A DNA stretch of 64,000 nucleotides from Manis javanica (lineage: Eukaryota > Chordata > Mammalia > Pholidota > Manidae): assembly GCF_040802235.1 (NCBI RefSeq), contig NC_133156.1:184276351-184340350 (forward strand), given 5' to 3'. The number at the start of each line of letters is the position of its first letter. Within the stretch, counting starts at the first letter, position 1. A model generated the notes under the pieces. It was not told where the DNA came from. It ran no database searches and saw only the letters and a list, made by a program, of their open reading frames with translations. The translations under genes were made by a program, and so were the position numbers. Below are positions 1 to 11,965 of this stretch, one piece after another.

Positions 1-634
1 GTGTACATTTTCTTCTGGGTTGCCACAGAGATAGAATCTTAGAGATACATATTGATGAAATTAAGAGCCTTCATAACCAAACAAGAAAAGCACCACCATT
101 TCTTACTCGCAGTGCTATTCTAACTTATTCCTGACTAGTAGTGTGAGCTATGTTGGAGAGTCAGGGATCTCTTAGCAGAAATCATGCAGCTCAAATGTGT
201 TTTAGCTGGAAGTATGCCTTAACTGGCTTCTGTAGTAGGATGCTTGCAGCCTGCCCTTTTGAAACATTCTGAATGGGTTCCTTTGTGACCCTGAAAGCAG
301 AAAGTGGTCCTTTAGGATACATTCTAGATTTTTAGAGCTAGGAATAGATTCTGCAGGCTTATGCTCTGGGCTGAATTGTGTATGGTTACCCTGTACATTG
401 TTGCTGATGAAGATAGAAATAAAAGCACCAGATAAATAACATTGATGTTAGTCCCAGAGTTGCAGCTCAGAATCAGAGCCTTATTCTTTTCCTCTGGGTA
501 TTATTGGTAAACAGCCATTTGAGTCCCATGTTAGCTCCACATGGCATTTTTTGTTGTATGCTTGTCTGTTTATTTGTTTTTCCTTTCACCTTTTTTTTTT
601 TTTTTGGAACTCTTTTCACATCTCTTTCTAGCAG
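1..634 (+). other. AAK1: AAK1 intron (3' portion)
   Basis: This is AT-rich non-coding sequence leading into the acceptor at 633-634. A T-run at about 591-605 followed by a pyrimidine-rich stretch forms the acceptor tract. No repeat family or gene was recognised. Confidence 0.8.
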
Positions 635-864
635 ATTCAGGCCCCAGTAAGACAACAGCCAAAGGTTCAGACAACCCCACCTCCTGCCATCCAGGGACAG
701 AAACTTGGATCTCTCACTCCTCCATCATCCCCCAAGACCCAACGTGCAGGGCACAGGCGGATTCTCAGTGACGTGACCCACAGTGCAGTCTTTGGGGTTC
801 CTGCCAGCAAATCAACCCAGCTGCTCCAGGCAGCTGCAGCTGAGGCCAGCCTCAATAAGTCCAA
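635..864 (+). CDS. AAK1: AAK1 coding exon (tail, phosphosite-rich)
   Basis: This exon has 230 nt, enters in phase 0 and leaves after two bases of a Lys codon (donor AA|gtatgt). It encodes 76 full codons of a Pro/Gln-rich disordered segment: IQAPVRQQ, then [30 protein letters not shown] and an Ala-rich [19 protein letters not shown] and RILSD are the kind of sites phosphorylated in AAK1 (remembered human T620, S623, S624, S637). The acceptor is a tandem TAGCAG, so splicing at 631 instead of 634 would add one Gln. I chose 635 because it gives the 961-residue total. There is no catalytic domain here; the exon belongs to the Gln/Pro-rich region between the kinase domain and the adaptor-binding tail. 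Confidence 0.95.
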
Positions 865-2148
865 GTATGTAGTGCTTCCCCTTTATCCTTCTTACTTTTG
901 TGGACAGTGATTGCTGTGGGCCTTTACTGTGTGATTCTTTGCATATGTATGTAGATGTATACATAGTGGTGTGCATCTGTGTTGAATAAAAAGCTGAATT
1001 TGCTTGTAGTATATAGACCATATTGATTTTAAGAAATAATTTCCTGTTGCCTTACTGTTTCCATTCTCTCATGCATTCCATGCTCTACAGAGTAGTTTTA
1101 AACTGTTGAGCAGACCAAGTTGCTCCAAGCTGAAAACTTCACTGGCTCCCCATTATCTATAGTATAATATCTGAATTCAGTGGTTAACAGATCAAGGCCT
1201 GTGGTATCACACTGGTGGGCTTGCCATTCTCCATCTTCACAAGCGCTGTGTTTATCCTATGCCCTGTCCCTGAATTGTTATTGTCCTCCTTGTCCACCTA
1301 CAAAATGCTTATTTATTCATCGGGATCCATGTCAGAGGTTACTTTTTCTTTGACCCTTCCTCTGATGCCATGTATCATTTTGTCTGAACCTTTTTTTTAG
1401 CATGTATCACATTGTGTTATCATAATTTATTTGTCTATCTAACTGACCTAGCCTGCAAATTCCTCTAAGGACCATGTCTTAATCAACGTTTGTAAGACTG
1501 GTGACTGGCTCCATGCCTGATGTAAAGTAGATTACAATGAATGTTTGTTGAGTCAGTACAACTTCAGACCCTCATCTTTCTTGGATCCATGCAGTCCAAA
1601 GTTAAAAATCTTTAAATTAAGTCATTAGTTAAATGCAAAGGATGTCAAGAGACACTTTAGAAGAAAATGAGGTAAAGATACCTAGCAGCACAAGATTTAT
1701 TTCTCTTTAACTGTGATGGTGACTGCTGATGGTGGCCCTTCATACTCTGTCTGCTGGATCCTGACAGAGGGGAGGCAGCCTGACTTAGGCATCAGTCCCA
1801 GCCTCTCTGGGGTCAGTTTTGTGGATGTTATGGTGGGCACCACAGAATGCACAAGCCTGAAAAAGACTGCTTTGGGATCCTGAATTGAAAGATGAAACCA
1901 AAATTCTAAGAAGATTTAAGAAGTAGTGGGAAATAGTGAATGAAGAAGGGAAGGGAGACATTTATTTCACACAGTGGAAAAGTTACCTGTGGAAACTGTC
2001 CAATTGCCATGGGAAGCCCTTTGAGAAAACCACTGTGGAAAATAATGGTTTGACTCAGAAAAGAATTTATCTTGAAACAAAGAGAAAATAGATGAAGCCT
2101 TATCAACTTATAATGCTTTTTCTTTCGCGGGGGTGGGAACCTACCTAG
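865..2148 (+). other. AAK1: AAK1 intron with an L2 relic
   Basis: This is a 1,284-nt intron. About 1,085-1,555 looks like a degraded L2 3' region. The rest shows nothing recognisable. The acceptor is cctacctag|GTCTG. Confidence 0.85.
1085..1555 (+). repeat. L2 LINE 3' fragment
   Basis: The sequence follows the order typical of the L2 3' end: 'ctggctccccatt', a Pro/Leu-rich C-terminal region, 'accatgtctt' and a terminal 'aatgaatgtttgttgagt'. The match is diverged and its borders are approximate. Confidence 0.6.
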
Positions 2149-2306
2149 GTCTGCAACCACCACTCCATCAGGCTCTCCTCGGACCTCACAGCAAAACGTT
2201 TATAATCCTTCAGAAGGTTCTACATGGAATCCCTTCGATGATGACAATTTCTCCAAACTCACAGCTGAAGAACTGCTAAACAAGGACTTTGCCAAGCTGG
2301 GGGAAG
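2149..2306 (+). CDS. AAK1: AAK1 coding exon (WNPFDDDNF segment)
   Basis: This 158-nt exon begins by completing a Lys codon (AA|G) and ends with the first base of a Gly codon (GAAG|gtgagt). It encodes [20 protein letters not shown] and then [20 protein letters not shown], ending in [21 protein letters not shown] combines an NPF tripeptide (a classical EH-domain ligand) with an acidic/aromatic stretch of the kind used for adaptor-ear binding. This agrees with AAK1's known interaction with AP2, but the specific partner of this motif is inferred. It is the only internal exon in the window whose length is not a multiple of three, so skipping it would shift the frame. Confidence 0.95.
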
Positions 2307-2551
2307 GTGAGTAATTGGTGTCTTTCGGGAATCCTTAACCTTGACTCTAGGGAGGTATGTATGTGAAAATACAGGCTTACTTTCCCTCGGAGGCTTGATG
2401 CTGAAAATGAGTGCAAGCTGATTGGTGTTTTCCTGAGGTCTTCATCCTCAGGAAACCTAGGTCTGTTGTGGGTAGTGGACTGGCTAGTGGGAAACTCTCA
2501 GAAGCTTCGGTAGCAGAGCTGGAATGAACTGAGTGGTGTTTCTCCCTCCAG
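2307..2551 (+). other. AAK1: Short AAK1 intron (245 nt)
   Basis: The intron runs from gtgagt to tctccctccag. No repeat or conserved element was recognised. Confidence 0.9.
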
Positions 2552-2656
2552 GCAAACATCCTGAGAAGCTGGGAGGCTCAGCAGAGAGTTTGATCCCAGG
2601 TTTTCAACCGCCCCCAAGCGACGCCTTTGCTGCTGCCTCGTCTGTTGCCGGAACCG
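2552..2656 (+). CDS. AAK1: AAK1 coding exon (105 nt, symmetric)
   Basis: This exon starts with GC completing Gly and ends with one G (ACC G|gttagt). It encodes [18 protein letters not shown], then [16 protein letters not shown]. The first half matches the human tail as I remember it. The second half ([12 protein letters not shown]) is diverged, as expected for a disordered linker. SLIPGFQ has the same form as SLIPGLE in the exon at 24,326. Its borders are phase 1-1 and its length is divisible by three, so it can be skipped without a frameshift. Confidence 0.93.
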
Positions 2657-3098
2657 GTTAGTATAGAAAACACCAGACACATGCTCACTGTTGTTCCGCC
2701 ACACCATTTCCACTCCGCAGAAAATAAGAGCGGGCCAGTGAGCCCCAGATCCTGATAGTAGTTTGTATTTTTCTTCATTCAAAAAATTTTCCAGTAAAAA
2801 AGATAGGGATAAAGAATCTAATCTCTTTGGAATCTGAAGAATCTAAAGACTCACCAAAGAATCAAAAATCACTTTCAAATATATAAATTAATTTGAATTA
2901 ACATGACAGAATGATATGGCAGTAAGATATAAGATTTGTTCTCTCTAGTGCATGTACATATTTTGAGCAAATATTTCTGAATTTAAGAAACATCTCTCTG
3001 TTAATCGCTTATAATTGCTTAGTTTTTTTGGAATGACTTGAAGAATGAAGAATTCTAAGAATTAGATGTTCTAGCCTATATCTGACACTCTGTTAAGC

Positions 3099-3101
<3 letters not shown>

Positions 3102-3136
<35 letters not shown>

Positions 3137-3140
3137 TGTG
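3102..3140. repeat. (TG)n microsatellite
   Basis: An uninterrupted TG dinucleotide run ends in TGCGCGTGTG. It is potentially polymorphic and Z-DNA-prone. Confidence 0.95.
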
Positions 3141-4264
3141 TCTGTACAGAGAGAGGGAGGTATCCTTTTAAATGATACCTTTTTTAAATTGTAGAAGTAA
3201 TAATAAAAAATTAGTTTTACCATCATTAATAAAAATTACACATACTTATGTAAAAGCTAGTCATTTATAGAAAAACATCAAGAAGAAAGTTAAAATCCCT
3301 ATGATCTCACCACTGAGAAATAGCACAAGGATACAATTTTGGTGTCTATTAGTGACATTTAACCTTTTTAAGATCACAGATAATATGTAACTCTAATGAA
3401 AGTTTAGATCTTTTCCCTCATGAAAATACATGAGTACAGTTTTGTACACAATTTTTGGCCTTAGCTTAAGACTCTAATGTACATCTCTATAGTTATATTT
3501 TAAAACCTAATATTTTTACTTAACTGAATCTGGCACATTTCCCACATCATTAAAGAAGTTCCTAAAATATAATTTTTGAAAGAGCTATGTTAAATTCCTT
3601 TATATAGATATGTCCTTATGTATTTAACCAAATAGCTCATCTTTAAACATTAATTAATTTCAGGGTTTTACTGTTATAATGTCCTCAGCAGTGAATGTGA
3701 GGTTTTGAATATATTCTTTATAGGATGTGGAAGTTGATAGACTTCTAAACTTAACCTTTTTAATTATATTCATTAATTTCTGCTTTTTAACCAATGTTCT
3801 TTCTTCCTGCCTTCTTTAGGTGTGTTAGTGGTTTCTCTAACCTCATACATTTATTTCTGTTTAGAACTTTGGCTGCTATTCTATCCTATTTGATATATAA
3901 TATTCTCTTGTTCTTGTTCGCTGGATGTTTTTAAATTGCAGTTTTGATTTCGTCTTTCACCAAGAGTTATTTAGGAATTATTTTAATTGCAGTGTGACTA
4001 TATGACCTACACCTTTTTTGCTTATGGAGGGACTTTGTGTGGTATAGTTTGTTATTCATTTTATAAATGTTCTATGAAAATTAGTAGTTTTTCATGTCAA
4101 TATTAATCTATCATATGATTTCTAGTGGAAGAATAGTAATATCGTATTTAACATCGCCTTTGATAGTACTTAGTTTACTCCACATTTAAACAGTCTTGAA
4201 GCTAAATTTTTTATATCATTTATAATTTCTTTAAGATAACTTTAAGAAATTATTTGCTAAATCA

Positions 4265-4560
4265 AAAGATGTGAATTTTAAGGGTTTTGGTACATATTTC
4301 CAATTGGCCTCCAAGAATGCTATACAAATTCTATTTTGATCAACAGTGAGTGGGAATAATTTTTCCCTTCTGTTTCCCCACCCACCTCAGCGGTTATAGA
4401 AAGAGCACATTTTTGACCATTTTGATTTCTTTTGGGAATTGTATTGTTCATTCCTTTGCCTTTTTTTTAATGTTCTGTGTTCATTTTCTTCTTATTGATT
4501 TGTAAGAGTTCTTTATATGTCATATATTATAAACGCCTCACCCAGTTTTTCATTTGTCCT
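4265..4560 (-). mobile_element. Old L1 fragment, antisense (low identity)
   Basis: Phrases such as 'ccaattggcctccaagaa', 'ttgtaagagttctttatatgt' and 'tttgaccattttgattt' resemble antisense 3' L1M segments. The element is very diverged and its borders are uncertain. Similar but weaker L1-3'UTR-like sequence lies at about 3,185-3,480. Confidence 0.45.
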
Positions 4561-4740
4561 ACACAAGTATTATCTCATCTAACCTTCTCTAAAAGCCTTT
4601 GATGTTGGTACATATCCCTGCATCTGTTACAGTTGAGGTAATTGAGCACAGACTAGTCTCTTTTCCAGAGACACATTTTCTAGTAAATGGTAGAGCTGGG
4701 ACACCAGCCCTTTGACTCCAAAGCTGCCTCTCTTGGATTT
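4560..4740 (-). repeat. MIR SINE, antisense
   Basis: The sequence reads through 'tacagttgaggtaattgag', 'tagtaaatggtagagctggg' and 'ctttgactccaaagctgcct', the antisense order of the MIR core. Confidence 0.6.
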
Positions 4741-5229
4741 TCTGCCACATACTGAGGCAAATTTATTAATATTGTTGAAGAAAATCATTTGCAGTTTTAA
4801 ATTTTTTCAAATAAAATAGAGCAATGCATTAAAATATTTTAGAATATTTTCTTTGCAAAAATTAGTTTTAATTGTATGTATTTGTGTTTCTCTTTTTCTT
4901 GGCAGCTCTAGCTAGAGATTTGTTTTTTAATTATCTTTCAAAGATAACTCTGAGGTTTATAAAATCTACTGTTTATCAGTTTTCTAATTCTTTTAACTTT
5001 TGCTTTTGTCTTTTTGACTATGAGTCCTTATTTTTCTTAGGTTTGCTTTGTCAGTATCAAGAGGAACACAGTAGAATTTTTAAAAATTCTGTCTAAAAAA
5101 ATAATTTAAATATATATAGTTTTTCTCCCAGTGTAACAGTGATTTTCAGCAAGCATGAGCGTGACGAAAGGGGCTAACTATAATCTACAGGAATCCTCTT
5201 CTGCTCCCTCCAATTGCCCACCCACCCCA

Positions 5230-6560
5230 ACCTTTGAGTATTATACTTTTTTAAAAATTGAAATATAGTTGATACATAATATTATATTGGTTTCAGTTAC
5301 AGTATAGTGATTTGGCAGTTGTATGCATTACTAAATTCTCACCATGATAAGTATAGTTACCATCTGTCAAAATACAAAGATATTGCAATATTATTGACTA
5401 TATTCCCTATGCTGTACTTTCATCCCTGTAGCTTATTTGTTTTATAATTGGCTTGTACCTCTTTGTCCCCTTCACCCATTTTGCCCATCTCCCACTCCCT
5501 TGTTCTATGGCAACTACCGGTCTATTCTCTGTGTTTATGAGTCTATTTCTGTTGTTTGTTTGATGACTCATTTGTTTTGTTTTTCAGATTGCACATGTAA
5601 TCATACGGTATTTCTTTTTCTCTGTCTGCCTTATTTCGCTTAGCATAATGCTCTCTAGATCCATCCATATTGTCATAAATGGCAGTATTTTGGGTTTTTT
5701 CATGGTTGAGTAATATTCCGTTGTCTGTATGTACCATCACTTTTTTATCCATTTGTCTATTGATGGACATTTAGGTTGCTTCCATATTTTGTTTATTATA
5801 AATAATGTTGTGATAAACATAGGAGGGCATATATCTTTTCAAATTAGTGATTTTTTTTTGTAAACTCCCCAAGATGGAATTAGTCCATCAAGTGGTATTT
5901 CTATTTTTAGTTTTTTGAGAAACCTCCATACTGCTTTCTATGGTGGCCGCACCAATTTACATTTCTACCAATACTGTACAAGGGTTCTTTTTTCTTCATA
6001 TCTTCACAAACACTTTTTATTTCTTGTCTTTTTGATATTAGCCATTTTGACTGGTGTGAGGTGATATCTCATGTGGTTTTGATTTGCATTTTCCCTGATG
6101 GTTAGTGATATTGAGCATCTTTTCATGTGTCTGTTGACCATCTGCATGTCTTTGGAAAAATGTCTGTTCAGGTCCCCTGCCTGTTCTTTAATCAGGTTAT
6201 TTGGTGTTTGGTGTGGAGTTGTATGAGTTCTTTATGTGTTTTGGATATTAGCCCTTTATCAGATGTATCGTTTGCAAGTATCCTCTTCCATTCAGTTGGT
6301 TGCCTTTTTGTTTTATTGATGGTGTCCTTTACTGTGCAGAAGCTTTTTAGTTTGACGTAGTCCCATTTGTTTATTTTTGCTTTTGTTTCCCTTGCCTGGG
6401 AAGACATATCCAGATAAAAGTCACTAATGTCGATGTTTAAGACTTTACTGCCCACTTTTCTTCTAGGAGTTTATGCTTTCAGGTCCTATATTTAGGTCTT
6501 AAATACATCTCAAGTTTATTTATTTTTTGGAAATGGTGTAAGGATTGCACTGTTTATTGA
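5230..6560 (-). mobile_element. L1 3' fragment, antisense, about 1.3 kb
   Basis: On the minus strand this carries the C-terminal part of ORF2 in pieces (for example minus-strand 6,192-6,455 reads like the tail of the RT protein) and the 3' UTR. On the plus strand it starts with the antisense tail 'aattgaaatatagttgata' and passes through 'tccatccatattgtcataaatgg', a standard antisense L1 block. It is truncated at its 5' end and diverged, with several stops and indels. It is an inert intronic relic. Confidence 0.85.
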
Positions 6561-6879
6561 GGTGCTTCCTAGTAGGTGTGTGTTTCCCTCATGAGAAAAA
6601 CTGAAGTGACCATATCCCATAAGTCTTCATCTGATGGTGTCATTGTTAATATGTTGGAATAGGCATTAGAGTTATTTGGGAGGCATGCTTTTTAATATTA
6701 AATAGTTAAGATATTTTGTGTTATTTTTCATCTTTAGTGTTGTCTGGTTCATGTAATTTTTAAATGTATTGATATTTTGGTTGGTTTAAAGTGCTTTAAG
6801 TTGGATATGCCACCTAGTCGACTAAATGTACCAAATGTGTACAGCACTGACTGTTGTCCTTGAGATAGGCTTATCTAAC

Positions 6880-7040
6880 TGTGCAGTAGGCAAGGTGATG
6901 ACCTGCTATGCTCCTGGCTAGGATATAGCTTCCCTGGGAGGGTATCATGGAGTAAGTTCTGGGAAGCTTTACAGTTGGATCCTAGCATTTAATACAGTGT
7001 TTGGCTCAGTATAGATTTGTTGAATGAATGAAAAGGGTTG
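6880..7040 (+). repeat. L2 3' tail
   Basis: It ends with 'tttaatacagtgtttggctcag' followed by 'gatttgttgaatgaatgaa', the typical L2 terminus. Confidence 0.6.
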
Positions 7041-7384
7041 CCTTTTGCCATAGGAGAGGAGCTTGGATTGAACAATGTTAATGATAAATGTCCCTAGTCA
7101 TTTTCCTTCTGCTCCCAGTTTTGATGCCTAATTCCTATCATATGTGGTGATGTTTTATTGTTTATTTGTATTAACTGCTGCTTTAAAGAGTTGTTTATTT
7201 TGTTTTTGCCTCTTCTCCATTTACTTTGAAGGCTGTAAATGGCAGTATTTTCTTTTAAAAGGGACTTAAAGGCCTAGCCATAAAAAAACATATATTTGAA
7301 TAAAGTTATGACAGTATTAACAGTGAACATATATTGAACACATGAATAAGCTCACTGGATAGGTGTTTTTTATGAATTATGTCA

Positions 7385-7480
7385 GGTGATCCTCACAATA
7401 GCCTATGAGGGGTTAAGTGACCTGCCCAAGATCACAGCAGAAGAATGACAGAATAGAGATTTGTACCTCAGCAGTGCAGC
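7385..7480 (-). repeat. MIR core, antisense
   Basis: 'tgatcctcacaatagcctatgagg' followed by 'agtgacctgcccaagatcaca' is the antisense MIR arrangement. Confidence 0.6.
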
Positions 7481-7618
7481 TCAGAAGCTATAGTCATAAC
7501 CACATTTCAAGAATCTTGTAAATCAGTGACACTGAGCTTTTACAAACATTATAAAACATCCTCATATTTTCCTCATTTTATCCAGCCTTTTTTAAATGAA
7601 CATTTATTATTTTCCCTT

Positions 7619-7667
7619 CTAGTATCTAGATTTCTAGTATCTAGTATCTAGATTTACTAGATTTATT
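7619..7667. repeat. Short CTAGTATCTAGATTT tandem/palindromic repeat
   Basis: 'ctagtatctag' recurs three times in about 45 nt, alternating with 'attt'. Because CTAG and TCTAGA are self-complementary, the block can fold on itself. It is probably replication slippage. Confidence 0.8.
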
Positions 7668-8289
7668 TCCTTCTTCTTTGTGATGTGAATTTTTTTCTGT
7701 GACACCTTCATTCTTTATAAATGAAAGAAAAAAGATATGTCCTCATTTGTGTGAAGTACAGAATAGCATCGTTTTCTACAAGTTTTCTAATTAAGCTCAG
7801 TCTGTTCACTGATTTTAAACCTTCTGACTGACCAGGGGAAGAAACAAGCAGGAAATTTGGCAGTGAATCAGGGAGGATGATACAAGGGTATTTTTAAACA
7901 TTTTTATGGGAAAAACTGCAAAAATGCTGATGAACTGTGCCTGTACATTAGAGGCAGATGCTTAAATCTTGACAGTGTGCCTCTTTATTTAAAATGCTTT
8001 CCTGTTGATAAGTAGTACATATTCATTTGTGAAATTTTGGAGAAATGACTAAAAGCCCAAAGAAACAAGATAAAAGAACTCATGACCCCAGTCTGAGAGT
8101 AAAGAATTGCTGACGTTTTACAGTATTTATGTCCATAATTTTATTTTTGCATATATACTTTTTTCAAAAATAAGTTATACTATGTAATTAGTTTTATAAT
8201 TTCTTTTTCTTTTAGCATATTTCATTGTTTCACTTAAAAATATTGCAGACTTAAGAGCAATGATTTTACCCTTCTCTTTCTCCATCTAC

Positions 8290-8675
8290 CTTTAGAGAAA
8301 TTAATAACTTGAAATGACAGAATTACAGAGATTTGAGAACAGATTAGTGGATTCCAAGCAATAGGAACAGGAGCAAGGAGTGGGCATGGCTATAAGGAGT
8401 ACAATAATGCAGGTCTTTTGTTTGAGGGTACAGTTCTGCATCCCTGTTGTGGTGGTGCTTATGCCAATCTGTATACAGGATCTAATTGCAAAGAACTGTG
8501 TGCACAAATGAGTGCTTGTGAAAACTGAGTAACGTCTAGTTAACAGTATTGTGCCAGCGTCAATACTTGTCCTACAGCTGTAGATCTCACCACAAGGGGA
8601 AACTAGTTGAAGAGTTCACAGGAATCTGTGAACAGCAACTTTTTGTGGTTCCATAATTATCTGAAAATAAAAAGT
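8290..8675 (+). mobile_element. L1M-class L1 3' end, sense
   Basis: The sequence runs through the old L1 3' UTR landmarks in order: a 'ttctgcatccctgttgtggtgg' block, 'cacaaatgagtgcttgtg', 'ggggaaactagttgaagag' and the terminal 'ataattatctgaaaataaaaag'. It is strongly diverged. Confidence 0.7.
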
Positions 8676-8759
8676 TTGTTTTTAATCCACTGTATAGAGC
8701 GCAGATGAAATTTTAATTAATGAACACACTGAATATTAAAATGCAGTGTAAAGAATGGT

Positions 8760-8900
8760 AAAGTAGAAACCAAGAGACCTGGGTTCTGATGAGTGGGTCT
8801 GCTGGTGGACCCTGGCTAGTCTTTTAACTTCTGGGCTTCATTTCTTTTCTGGAAGATAAAATTGTGCTGGAAAATTCTAAGATTCTTCAAGCTCTGATAT
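8760..8900 (+). repeat. MIR SINE
   Basis: 'gagacctgggttctgatgag' followed by 'cttttaacttctgggcttc' and 'ttctggaagataaaattg' follows the MIR order. Confidence 0.55.
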
Positions 8901-9512
8901 TTTATAGGGTGTATAGATTTCTGTAAATCTACAAGTTTGCCAAATATAGAATGACTGCCAATAGTATGTTAGATTAGTCCAGAGGTTAGGGCTTATCTAA
9001 CCTTGAAATAAGCAAGAAGTAAAATTCTGTCTCTTCCTACCTGTCTGCATAGCACTCTATTAGACATTTGGTGATAAAACAGCTTCAAGAGGTAATGGGT
9101 ATATAGGAAGTACCTATACACATGTGCTAGATTGGATAGTGTTTACATGTTGAAATGTGTGATATGGACAGTAATCGCTATAGGAACTCTGAAAGAGACT
9201 ACTGTAGGCTTCCACACAAGGAAGAAATGGAATTTCAGTCATATGAATATCCTCGTTTAATCATCAGTTGCATCTTAGAGTATGTTGTAAGGACCAGTTT
9301 ATATATCTCATACATACTTTGCCATTACTCTGGATTGTATCCACTCATCCCTCTTTATTGTCCTCTAAGTTTAGACTTCCTGACTTCCTGTATAATTTAT
9401 GATATAGCTGTTGGGCTAATAGATGGTAAATTTATCTAGATTTACTTGATGTGTTTTCTGCTTTTTTCTTTTTTTCTCTCATTGACCCTTTCTTCCCTCC
9501 AACCAACTCCAG

Positions 9513-9608
9513 CTGAAACAAGGAAGGGCGGGCAGGCTGTGGGTCCGAGCCCCCCACTTCTCAGTGTATCTGACCCTTTCATTCCTCTTCAAGTACCTGA
9601 TGCACCAG
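9513..9608 (+). CDS. AAK1: AAK1 coding exon (96 nt, DPF motif)
   Basis: Phase 1-1 exon with donor ACCAG|gtaggt. It encodes [20 protein letters not shown] and then [11 protein letters not shown]. It contains a DPF tripeptide (residues SDPFIPL), the class of motif bound by the alpha-adaptin ear of AP2. Flanking '[17 protein letters not shown]' is essentially unchanged from the human tail as I remember it, while the first 15 residues are more diverged. Length divisible by three, so a cassette exon is possible. Confidence 0.93.
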
Positions 9609-11499
9609 GTAGGTAAATAAAACTGATATGAAGTTTAAGCAGTTTGATTCTCATGTTCCAGGGCCTCTTGAGGGTTGTTTGAAATACTCCATGAAAGGGA
9701 TCTGAATTCCAAGCCCTAATAATAGGTGCTGTTGTATATTTTTACTATGTGTCAATAAGAGGGGCAAAATTCTCTTAGAGGGAACCGATCCTTAGTAAAG
9801 ATAATAAAATCAGTTCAGGTTATACTGAATTGTATTCCACATGGTATCAGTGTTCAGTTTTTAATCCTTGACTGTGTCATTGATAATGTGAAAGGTCATG
9901 TGTATTGGAAGGAACATTAGTCAAATATAATTATAAAAATGTTGGGGGGAAGGAAATAAGCATGTGATAGAAGGAAGAAAGTTATAGTATGATGACTGGA
10001 TTATGGGTGACTTCCTGTCCTATTCCTATTTCCCTATAATGTGCTTTTATTTTATAATATAAAAATATCATATAATAAAGGTTGATAGGAAATGCTAATC
10101 AGGAGACCTGGGTTCCCTTCCTGAATCTTCTACTACCTGAAAGCCTTCTAAGACTTGACTCTTTATCATTGAAGGAAATTGGACTGCATACATTTAAATA
10201 TCCCTTTCAGTCTACCATATCCTGATATGTAAGCAGTCTTAAAAAGTAAGAAATGATGGTTAGTGTGTTCTGACTGAAAATAGCTTTTTAAACAATGACT
10301 GGACGATTTCCATCTGGATCTGTGAATGCCAAAGGTGTTTCTTCTTGCCCCCCTTCCCATCCTCTTGGGGGTGGTGTGGAGAGTGTGATGTGAGGAATAG
10401 AAGCCACCCTTTTTCTTTACTATCAGTGTCTTTGAAAAAGCAAATAGATCCGATTCCTTAGAAGCGTCTAGCAGCCATTTTGCTTCTGATAGTTTTTCCT
10501 TTTTTCCCATTCTTATCCCTGCCTATTTTTGGTTTCGAACTGATAGGGTCTGCTTGGTTTCTCTTCTCTCTCAAAGTGTTAAAGATGTTTGATTGGCTTC
10601 CTCAAGATTGAAAGTGACTGTGATGTTCATACCCTCCACTTACTAAGACAGACTGCAGTTTGGATACCAAGACAGTTTTTATTGCTTTAGGCAATTTTTG
10701 GACCCTTCTAAGAAGAAGTAAAAACTTACCTTGATCAGATGGAACTTTATAGCTTGCTGGACCTGGATGTAGGTAAAAATTATCTACAATCACTGAGGAA
10801 TAATTCAATATAAAGTAATTAAAGTAGGAATCAAACAGAGGCTGTTTTCTCTGTTGCATCCTTCAGGTTTGTCTGGTAGTACTTAGACAAGCCATTTCAA
10901 GCAGAAAGCAGGAAGGGTATGAATTGCAAACTTGAACTGGGGCCCACTGGCCTCTTTTTCCTTCTTGTTGTATAGTCATCTGATCAAGAAGAAAAAAGAG
11001 ATTACTGAAGTATTCTTCTGTTGACATCCCTTCAGGTTCTTGCCTTGCTCTTACTGAGAAAATCCATGGGCTGTGAAAGCTGGAAGGCTGGCCTTCCAGA
11101 AGATAAGGGTCCACAGGCAGGTAGCTCTGCAGCGGTCACAGGAGCACTCTGGATCAGGGGTGAGGAGCCAGGCACACACACCAGGTGGCTCAGGTTATCA
11201 GCTCCCAGTTGTAGAGATGAATTGTGAAGGGTGTAGAGATGAGCCAGTCTCAAAGGGAATGACCAGCACCAGCTGGCTGCCATCCTGCCCTCCTTATTGT
11301 CATCTTTCTTACCTCCTGTTCCTCCATACTCCTCGCATTCTGGCAGATTTCTACTAAAGTGTTAACTGGTATATACTTTAATGCCAATTAAGCCATTAGC
11401 CTTTTGGGGTTGTCATGGAGAAATCTATTAAAATGGAACATTCCAATAGAGAATTCTAGGGGTATCTTACTTGCTTTCTGATCTGTCAGGCCTGACTCA

Positions 11500-11965
11500 T
11501 CTGTTGAAAACATAAATCAGACATGCCACTCCTTTGCACTGTAGAGAATTCCCATATGACTGAGTGTAAAATTCAGACTTCTTACCACAACCTACAAGAC
11601 CCTAACTAATCTGACTGTTGGCTACCCTGCTAACCTGAGCTCATGGCAGTCTTCCCCTCAGTCTTTCCTCCAACAAACCAAGCTTGTTCCCACCTCAGGG
11701 CCTTTGCACTTGCTGGTACTTTGCCTGGAGAGCTTTTCCTCCAACTGTCTTCTTGTCATTGACATTTGGGTCTCATGCTTTTTCATCCTAGCCCTTATCA
11801 TGACATTGTCTGTTTGCCTCTGTTGATTGTCTGTCTTTCCCCCGGAATATCAGTGTCTGAGGGAGGGCACCTTGCTGTCTTACCACTGTATTGCCAGTGC
11901 TGAGAACACTGCCAGGTAGAGTCAGCACTCAATGAATATTATGAGGTAAAACCCGAGGCTGAAAG
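11500..11965 (+). repeat. L2 LINE 3' region, sense
   Basis: Contains 'cctcagggcctttgcacttgct', 'gagcttttcct', 'gattgtctgtctttccccc', 'agggagggcaccttgctgtct' and the end 'cactcaatgaatatt', the canonical order of the L2 C-terminus and tail. Confidence 0.85.

Larger units (their letters stand above)
2657..9512 (+). other. AAK1: AAK1 intron, 6.9 kb, repeat-rich
   Basis: The intron contains a (TG)n tract (3,102-3,140), a diverged antisense L1 (about 4,265-4,560), a MIR (4,560-4,740), an antisense L1 3' end (5,230-6,560), an L2 tail (6,880-7,040), MIRs near 7.4 and 8.8 kb and an L1M 3' end (8,290-8,675). Segments 2,660-3,100, 4,740-5,230, 7,040-7,380 and 8,900-9,510 show no feature I recognise. 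The acceptor is ccaactccag|CTG. Confidence 0.8.

Noticed and set aside
541-771. Open frame at the first AAK1 exon in another frame
   Set aside because: It crosses the intron border and does not match the AAK1 frame.
7619-7667. Possible small CRISPR-like or integrase-site repeat (CTAGTATCTAG units)
   Set aside because: Too short, no spacers, vertebrate intron context; simple slippage explains it.
10166-11357. Cluster of 80-114-codon open frames on both strands
   Set aside because: Mutually overlapping frames inside an AAK1 intron, no known motif, no matching splice sites.
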